Shown: one piece after another, positions 58,953-64,000 of the stretch | Layout of the letters: every line of letters begins with the position of its first letter | Numbering within the stretch: position 1 is the first letter of the stretch | DNA from: Oryzicola mucosus | GTDB taxonomy: Bacteria; Pseudomonadota; Alphaproteobacteria; Rhizobiales; Rhizobiaceae | Direction of reading: 5' to 3' | Length of the DNA stretch: 64,000 nt | Assembly: GCF_014534685.1 (NCBI RefSeq) | Contig: NZ_JACVVX010000001.1 | Span: forward strand, 1,132,501 to 1,196,500 | The notes under the pieces: generated by a model | What the model was told of the DNA's origin: nothing | What the model saw: only the letters and a program-made list of their open reading frames with translations | Database searches by the model: none | Position numbers and translations under genes: made by a program

Positions 58953-59003
58953 TCAGGAGTTTAACAGGGAGGCGTCAAACAAAGTGGCTCCAACCACTCG
59001 GTA
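58926..59003 (-). ncRNA. Candidate small RNA with CUCC motifs (alpha-r8/MmgR-like?)
   Basis: On the minus strand a 78-base segment folds as a short 5' hairpin (GTGG-TTGGAG-CCAC), a single-stranded stretch with GACGCCTCCCTGTTAAACTC and CTGA, then a seven-pair terminator hairpin and a run of seven T. The unpaired CCTCCC and ACTCC are anti-Shine-Dalgarno motifs, as in rhizobial trans-acting sRNAs such as MmgR (alpha-r8 family), which has a similar size and plan. The match to MmgR is from memory. It could alternatively be the 3' untranslated region and terminator of the 125-residue gene upstream at 59103-59480. Confidence 0.45.
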
Positions 59004-59102
59004 AGAATCCAGAAAACTGGATGCCGTTAGTAAACACCTGTAAAGCTTAATGGCGGGTTAATCGAAGCCACTATTTTTATCGATTGGTCCTTAATGGGAC
59101 GA

Positions 59103-59480
59103 TCACGACCTATACAACGCTCCGAGCGCTATGAAGGCGAACAGCACCATCGCGCCATAGAAGCCGAGCGAAGCCACTGCGACCAACGGCTCAAAATCCT
59201 CATTGCCGCCGAGCAGGAAGAAAAGGCCCACCATCAAGCCGATGCCGGTCAGCGCATGCATCCAGAAATGCACCTTCGCCATGCGCGAGGTCCCCGCTTT
59301 GGGAACCAGATGATAGAAGAAGGCGAAAACGGCCGACATGAGCCAGCCCGCCGCCATGGCATGGGCATGAACCGGACGCTGGAGATAGTCGTGGGAAATC
59401 GACATATGCAGCCCGAGCGCCATGCCGCCGAGGGCGAAGAGAATCGCCAAAGTGAAGAAATTGCGTGCTACGCCCGTCAT
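59103..59480 (-). CDS. Small membrane protein related to cytochrome oxidase subunit I
   Basis: The 125-residue protein has four hydrophobic segments: NFFTLAILFALGGMALGLHM, HAHAMAAGWLMSAVFAFFYH, HFWMHALTGIGLMVGLFFLL and ASLGFYGAMVLFAFIALGAL. Histidines on the helices (GLHMSISHD, VHAHAMAAGW, VHFWMH) resemble part of a haem-copper oxidase subunit I, and short proteins of this kind are annotated as cytochrome oxidase-like in Rhizobiales. It is far too short for an oxidase. The ATG at 59480 starts the first helix; the long frame upstream runs through a terminator hairpin. Confidence 0.75.
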   Translation of the reverse strand: MTGVARNFFTLAILFALGGMALGLHMSISHDYLQRPVHAHAMAAGWLMSAVFAFFYHLVPKAGTSRMAKVHFWMHALTGIGLMVGLFFLLGGNEDFEPLVAVASLGFYGAMVLFAFIALGALYRS

Positions 59481-59532
59481 CGTATCTCCCGACGTGCCTG
59501 GTCCCAGAGGGATAAGTTGTTGCCGGAGCGCA

Positions 59533-59570
59533 TGAAAACGCCCGCCGGGGACAAAGCCTCCGACGGGCGC
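59533..59570 (-). terminator. Rho-independent terminator of the acyl-CoA synthetase gene
   Basis: CGCCCG-CCGGGG (59539-59550) and CCTCCGACGGGCG (59557-59569) pair in a stem with one bulge; on the minus strand the stem is followed by TTTTC. It lies about 70 bases after the acyl-CoA synthetase stop. Confidence 0.6.
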
Positions 59571-59640
59571 ATTTGGCATAGAGGTGGTTTCAGCCGTTTG
59601 CCGCTCGTAGCGATGTTCGAAACACCGCTGTTACGTCATC

Positions 59641-61278
59641 TTACGCTTTCGCCATGTCGCGCAGCCGGAATTTCTGGATCTTGCCGGTCGAGGTCTTGGG
59701 AATCTCCTCGAAAATCACGGCCTTTGGAACCTTGAAACGGGCAAGCAATGTCCGGCAATGCTCGATGATCTCGGTCTCGGTCGCCGATGCGCCGGGCTTG
59801 AGCTCGACATAGGCGATCGGGACCTCGCCCCATTTGTCGTCCGGTCGGGCAACGACGCCGCAGGAGGCGACGGCCGGGTGCTTGTACAAAGCGTCTTCGA
59901 CCTCGATGGACGAGATGTTTTCGCCACCTGAGATGATGATGTCCTTGGATCGGTCCTTGAGCTGGATGTAGCCATCTGGATGCATCACGCCGAGATCGCC
60001 CGAATGAAACCATCCGCCTGCAAAGGCTTCGCCGGTGGCTTTTTCGTTCTTGAGATAACCTTTCATGACGATGTTGCCGCGGAACATGACCTCGCCGATG
60101 GTCTCGCCATCAGCGGGCGTTTCCTGCATCGTCTCGGCGTCCATGACGGTCAGCCCCTCGAGTGCTGCATAGCGCACGCCCTGGCGCGCCTTCTTGGTGG
60201 CGCGGCCGTTCTTGTCCAGATCGTCCCACTCGCTGTGCCACTCGTTGACGACGGCGGGGCCGTAGGTTTCGGTCAGGCCGTAGAGGTGGGTGACCATGAA
60301 GCCGGCATCCGCCATGCCTGAAAGCACGGCTTCCGGCGGCGGAGCGGCAGCGGTGTTGAAGGTTACCGTATGGGGGAACTCGCGCTTGTCCTCGTCCTTG
60401 GCACTGAGCAGCAGCGACATGACGATCGGTGCGCCGCAGAGATGAGTGACGCCGTGATCGGCAATGGCATCGTACATCGCCTTGGCTCGGACCCAGCGCA
60501 GGCAGACATGCGCGCCGGCCTGCACGGCGAGCGTCCAGGGGAAGCACCAGCCGTTGCAGTGGAACATCGGCAGCGTCCAGAGATAGACGGGGTGCTTGCC
60601 CATGCCGGCATGGATCGTATTGGCATAGGCCATCAGGGCCGCGCCCCGGTGATGGTAGACCACGCCCTTGGGGTTTCCGGTGGTGCCGGAGGTGTAGTTG
60701 AGCGCAATCGCATCCCATTCGTCGTCGGGCATGGACCAGGCGAAGTCCGGATCGCCGGCGCTGAGAAACTCCTCATAGTCGAGGCTGCCGATCCGCTCGC
60801 CCTTGGGGTAGGGCGCGTCGGCTGGATATTGCGGATCGTCATAGTCGATCACCAGCGGCTTCACTTTGGCAAGCGCCAGCGCCTCCCGGACAACGCCGGA
60901 GAACTCACGATCGACGATCAGGATCTTGCTGTCGGCATGGTCGATCTGAAACGCGATGATGGCCGCATCGAGCCGGGTGTTCAGCGAGTGCAGCACGCCC
61001 TGGGTCATCGGCACGCCGAAATGCGCTTCCAGCATGGAGGGCGTGTTGGACAGCATCACGGTGACGGTGTCGCCCTTGCCGATGCCGGCACCCGCCAGCG
61101 CCGATCCGAGTTGCCGGGAGCGGCGCCAGAAATCGGCATAGGACAGCTTGCTGTCGCCATGGATCACCGCCGTCTTTTCGGGGAAGGCACGGGCTGCCCG
61201 TTCCAGATAGGTAAGCGGGGTCAGAGGCTGGTGATTGGCTGCGTTGCGGTCCAGTCCGATTTCATACGGGTTGCTCAT
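59641..61278 (-). CDS. Acyl-CoA synthetase (AMP-forming, medium/long-chain or DmdB-like)
   Basis: The 545-residue adenylate-forming ligase activates a carboxylic acid to its CoA thioester. Motifs: P-loop ALNYTSGTTGNPKGVVYHHR near residue 190, HLYGLTETYGPAVVNEW near 330, GWFHSGDLGVMHPDGYIQLK near 420 and the C-terminal Lys in PKTSTGKIQKFRLRD. The overall sequence is of the group that includes 3-methylmercaptopropionyl-CoA ligase (DmdB) and medium-chain fatty acyl-CoA ligases; the substrate is uncertain. Confidence 0.93.
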   Translation of the reverse strand: MSNPYEIGLDRNAANHQPLTPLTYLERAARAFPEKTAVIHGDSKLSYADFWRRSRQLGSALAGAGIGKGDTVTVMLSNTPSMLEAHFGVPMTQGVLHSLNTRLDAAIIAFQIDHADSKILIVDREFSGVVREALALAKVKPLVIDYDDPQYPADAPYPKGERIGSLDYEEFLSAGDPDFAWSMPDDEWDAIALNYTSGTTGNPKGVVYHHRGAALMAYANTIHAGMGKHPVYLWTLPMFHCNGWCFPWTLAVQAGAHVCLRWVRAKAMYDAIADHGVTHLCGAPIVMSLLLSAKDEDKREFPHTVTFNTAAAPPPEAVLSGMADAGFMVTHLYGLTETYGPAVVNEWHSEWDDLDKNGRATKKARQGVRYAALEGLTVMDAETMQETPADGETIGEVMFRGNIVMKGYLKNEKATGEAFAGGWFHSGDLGVMHPDGYIQLKDRSKDIIISGGENISSIEVEDALYKHPAVASCGVVARPDDKWGEVPIAYVELKPGASATETEIIEHCRTLLARFKVPKAVIFEEIPKTSTGKIQKFRLRDMAKA

Positions 61279-61363
61279 ATCTTCCCCTCGCTCTCAATCC
61301 GTGCCTGCTTCAAGCCAAAGCGGCTATCTCAAATCTTAGCCAACCTGTCCATTCCGGTCACCC

Positions 61364-62137
61364 TCATTGGAAGCTGGCGATGCTGTCCCAGACGAGCTTC
61401 GCCGCAACGATTGCTACGGTAATGTAGGTGAACGGGTAAAAGACTTCGGGCCGCATGCGCCGCACCAGCCACGCGCCGGCCAAGGTGGCGAGCGGCGCAA
61501 GAGGCAACAGCACCAGCGATATCTGCAGATTGGTGGCATCGAACTGCCCGAGTGCGAAATAGGGGATCAGCTTCACGGCATTGGTGATGGCGAAAAAGAT
61601 CGCCGCCGTCCCGGTCATCACTTTGGGGTCGAAGCGCAGTGGCAGAACATAAACCTGGAAGGGCGGGCCGCCGACATGCGCGACAAAGGAGGTGAAGCCT
61701 GAAATGGTCGACCAAAAGGTGGCTGCTATTCTGTTGCGGGGCGCGGCGGCGGGCAGACCGCGATGCCGAATGCTTTTGTAGACCCATTGCCCGACGAAGA
61801 TGATCGCCAATGCCCCGACGATCAGCCGTACCATGTCGGCCGTGACGACCGCCGCCGTCAGCCAGCCGATGCCGATGCCGATCATCGAGCCGGGGATCAT
61901 GTCGACCAGCGTCTGCTTGTCGTAGACGCCGCGCCAGGTCCACAGGGAGACGACGTCCATGAGTATGAGGATCGGCAGCAGGATGGCGGCCGCCTGAACC
62001 GGCGGCATGACCAGCGCCATCAGCGGCACGCCGATGAAGCCCGCCGCACCGCCGAAGCCGCCCTTGGAAAGTCCAACCAGGATGACGGCGGGTATCGCGA
62101 AAACGTAAAGCCAGGGATCGGACAGGAGATCGTGCAT
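61364..62137 (-). CDS. TauE/SafE family exporter (second copy)
   Basis: The 257-residue protein has about eight membrane segments and the TauE/SafE N-terminal signature AIPAVILVGLSKGGFGGAAG, then VSLWTWRGVYDKQTLVDMIP and SFVAHVGGPPFQVYVLPLRF. It is a different subgroup from the copy at 23134-23889: here SKGGFGG replaces the NAIAGGG motif. It may export sulfite or a sulfonate. The ATG at 62137 begins the first helix; a longer frame of 65 codons is not plausible. Confidence 0.91.
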   Translation of the reverse strand: MHDLLSDPWLYVFAIPAVILVGLSKGGFGGAAGFIGVPLMALVMPPVQAAAILLPILILMDVVSLWTWRGVYDKQTLVDMIPGSMIGIGIGWLTAAVVTADMVRLIVGALAIIFVGQWVYKSIRHRGLPAAAPRNRIAATFWSTISGFTSFVAHVGGPPFQVYVLPLRFDPKVMTGTAAIFFAITNAVKLIPYFALGQFDATNLQISLVLLPLAPLATLAGAWLVRRMRPEVFYPFTYITVAIVAAKLVWDSIASFQ

Positions 62138-62276
62138 GAAAGCCCTCTTCGTCCGCAATAACGCCAACCGCCCGGATTGGCGAGAGTGCATGTGGCGCTG
62201 TTCAACGCTGTTGCTTTGCTCTATGCCGCAATCCAAACATGATCGGCCTGCATAGCCGGAACCGGATAGCAAAGAC

Positions 62277-62930
62277 ATGACCGAACAGACGCCCCTCAAC
62301 CGTTGCCGCATCGTGCTGATCGTCCCTCCCACCGTTGCGGTGGAGCGGGTCCAGGCTGCTCTCGAAGGCGGTGACGTAGCCTCGCTGATTCTCGCCGGCG
62401 AAGGCGCCGACGATCAGGCCTTCCAGGATTTCGCCGAAAAGGTGGTTCCGCTCGCCCAGGACAAGGGTGTTGCCGCCATCATCTCCGGCGACAGCCGTGT
62501 GGTCGGCCGCGTTCAGGCAGACGGCATCCATGTCGAAGGCAGCAAGGCCGATCTGGCCGATACCATCAAACGGCTGCAGAGCCGCATGATGGTGGGCACG
62601 GGCGGTGTCAAGACGCGCGACGATGCGCTCGATCTCGGCGAGGAGCGCCCGGACTACATGTTCTTCGGCCGCTTCGGCTACGACACCCAGCCCGAACCGC
62701 ATCATCGCAATCTTTCGCTCGGAGCTTGGTGGGCGGATGTGATCGAGATCCCCTGCATCGTCATGGGCGGCTCGGACATCGCCTCGGTCGAGGCCGTGGC
62801 TGCTACCGGCGCCGAGTTCGTCGCTCTGTCGTTGGCTGTTTTTGCCGAGGGTGTCGATTCGCAGGCGGCGGTGGCGCGGGCCAACGCATTGCTCGATGAA
62901 ACCGCGCCGAGCCTCGAGGGGGCTGCATGA
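62277..62930 (+). CDS. ThiE-like TIM-barrel protein (thiamine phosphate synthase family)
   Basis: The 217-residue protein has a ThiE-type barrel: QADGIHVEGSKADLADTIKR, RMMVGTGGVKTRDDALDLGE, ERPDYMFFGRFGYDTQPEPH and IVMGGSDIASVEAVAATGAE. Several catalytic positions differ from ThiE (VGTGG replaces the usual VGVS/THS motif, FGRF the GPVF motif), so thiamine synthesis activity is doubtful. No thi genes are near and no TPP riboswitch is seen. It overlaps the next gene in ATGA. Confidence 0.82.
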   Translation: MTEQTPLNRCRIVLIVPPTVAVERVQAALEGGDVASLILAGEGADDQAFQDFAEKVVPLAQDKGVAAIISGDSRVVGRVQADGIHVEGSKADLADTIKRLQSRMMVGTGGVKTRDDALDLGEERPDYMFFGRFGYDTQPEPHHRNLSLGAWWADVIEIPCIVMGGSDIASVEAVAATGAEFVALSLAVFAEGVDSQAAVARANALLDETAPSLEGAA

Positions 62931-64000
62931 AATCGGGCGGGCTCATCGCCGTATTGGCGTTGCTGCTGGCGGGTGTGAGCGCGTCGGTCGCACAGGAGGC
63001 TCAGCCCGTGCCGCAGACGCCTCCGACCGAAGCTGCGCCCGTCAAGAAACCCGCTCCCGCGCCCTCCGGCCAGTCCCCGGCGCCTGCTCCCGCCACCGAT
63101 GCCCGTCGGGCGCCGAGGCTCGCCACCCCGCCGCGCGCCGTGGAAACGGAGGTGGTCGACCCCTCCCGTTTCGGGGAGATGCCGACGACCCCGCTGCCGA
63201 CGCTGGATGAGTTGCGGCAGAAGCCCAACCTGACCACGCCGCAGCAGGCCGGCAGCACCGTTGGGCCGCGCGTCCAGCCCAGCAGGATCGATCAGGAGCG
63301 TTTCGGCGGAAAGCCGCTGGACGAGGCTTATGGCGCCTTCCAGCGCGGCCTCTACAAGACAGCCTATAATCTTGCTTTGACGCGCGCCGAAGCCGGCGAT
63401 GCGGCCGCCCAGACGCTTGTCGCCGAGATTTTGTCGCGCGGGCTCGGCGTGAAGCGCGATGTGAGCGGTGCCGCCAAATGGTATGAACTCGCCGCCGAAC
63501 AGGGCGTGCCGGAGGCACAGTTCCAGCAGGCGCTGGTTCTGCTCGATGCGAAGAGCCCCAAGCATGACCCGAAGGCTGCCTATGCGCTGATGCAGGCCGC
63601 GGCGGAGGCGGGCAACCGGCTCGCCCAATTCAATCTCGCCCAGATGATCCTGCAGCGAGAGCCCGGCGAAAAAGGTTTGGCCCAGGCTGAGCCCTATTTC
63701 GAACGGGCCGCCGGAACTGGGCTGGCCGATGCGCAATATGCGATGGCGCAATATTACGCCAATGGTATTGGCGGAAAGAAGAAGGACGATGTCCGCGCGC
63801 GCCTCCTGATGGTGCAGGCTGCCCGGCAGAACCACGATACCGCCCAATTCGACCTTTCGCTCTGGATGGCGGAGGGGCGCGGCGGCGACCGCGACCTGAA
63901 ATCGGCATTTGGCTGGATGAAGCTTGCGGCGGAACGCGGCAATGTCGCGGCCCGAAACCGGCTCGCGAAATATTATGTCGGCGGCATCGGCGTCGATCCC
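62927..64000 (+). CDS. Sel1-repeat (TPR-like) exported protein, 3' end outside window
   Basis: The frame starts at ATG 62927, overlapping the previous stop by four bases, and stays open for 358 codons to the window end, so the gene is partial. It has a signal peptide (LIAVLALLLAGVSASVA), a Pro/Ala-rich segment (PPTEAAPVKKPAPAPSGQSP) and then Sel1 repeats: DAAAQTLVAEILSRGLGVKR, AAKWYELAAEQGVPEAQFQQ, AYALMQAAAEAGNRLAQFNL, GLADAQYAMAQYYANGIGGK and RDLKSAFGWMKLAAERGNVA. Such proteins are periplasmic adaptors; the partner is unknown. Confidence 0.9.
   Translation, partial: MKSGGLIAVLALLLAGVSASVAQEAQPVPQTPPTEAAPVKKPAPAPSGQSPAPAPATDARRAPRLATPPRAVETEVVDPSRFGEMPTTPLPTLDELRQKPNLTTPQQAGSTVGPRVQPSRIDQERFGGKPLDEAYGAFQRGLYKTAYNLALTRAEAGDAAAQTLVAEILSRGLGVKRDVSGAAKWYELAAEQGVPEAQFQQALVLLDAKSPKHDPKAAYALMQAAAEAGNRLAQFNLAQMILQREPGEKGLAQAEPYFERAAGTGLADAQYAMAQYYANGIGGKKKDDVRARLLMVQAARQNHDTAQFDLSLWMAEGRGGDRDLKSAFGWMKLAAERGNVAARNRLAKYYVGGIGVDP

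Overview
This window is a GC-rich, gene-dense chromosomal segment of an alphaproteobacterium, most likely order Hyphomicrobiales (Rhizobiales) and close to Mesorhizobium or Aminobacter (Phyllobacteriaceae). The evidence is an atpHAGDC operon without atpBEF, an imuB-dnaE2 mutasome cassette, aerobic cobaltochelatase cobS/cobT, an invasion-associated locus B protein, a DUF2794 protein and rhizobial-type intergenic palindromes. I see no rRNA, tRNA, CRISPR array, prophage or insertion sequence. Almost everything is core or conserved chromosome; the clear accessory candidate is a type III-like restriction-modification pair at 41.2-45.5 kb. Layout: 0-5 kb holds imuB and dnaE2 (SOS translesion synthesis). 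5-12 kb holds a GNAT acetyltransferase, a Bax inhibitor-1 family membrane protein, the lipoprotein-release-like ABC pair (ybbA/ybbP type) divergent from esterase tesA, an RNA 2',3'-cyclic phosphodiesterase and a low-molecular-weight tyrosine phosphatase. 12-21 kb holds a pterin dehydratase, an orphan ECF sigma factor, IalB, a ClC channel, rlmN, a LysE exporter, leuD and a GumN-type protein. 21-25 kb holds xerC divergent from rimM-trmD, then rplS and rpmE. 25-35 kb holds an ABC exporter, a DUF3857 transglutaminase-like protein, a transaldolase of the fructose-6-phosphate aldolase family, priA and a tandem DUF1428 protein. 35-40.4 kb is the ATP synthase F1 operon. 40.4-45.5 kb is an endonuclease III-like glycosylase divergent from a Mod/Res pair. 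45.5-52 kb holds a lipase, a phytase-like esterase, cobT, cobS and a J-domain protein. 52-58.5 kb holds bolA, aroK-aroB, xerD with a 49-residue coupled ORF, accA, an L,D-transpeptidase and a TusA-like protein. 58.5-59.1 kb is a 613-base stretch without a convincing protein gene that carries two candidate small RNAs on opposite strands. 59-64 kb holds an acyl-CoA synthetase, a TauE exporter, a ThiE-like protein and a Sel1-repeat protein that runs off the window. How genes work together: ImuB and DnaE2 are the platform and polymerase of one translesion complex (imuA would lie upstream). AtpH/A/G/D/C form F1 plus the stalk. CobS and CobT are the AAA+ pair that drives cobalt insertion with a CobN encoded elsewhere. 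AroK and AroB are adjacent steps of the shikimate pathway. XerC and XerD, encoded 33 kb apart, should act together in chromosome dimer resolution. RimM, TrmD, L19, L31 and RlmN serve ribosome and tRNA maturation. The points most worth a second look are the two candidate sRNAs, the Mod/Res module beside the glycosylase gene, the tandem DUF1428 protein with a perfect palindrome upstream, and a repeat-built hairpin between atpD and atpC. Starts were moved from the longest reading frame wherever a ribosome binding site, overlap or family length supported it.
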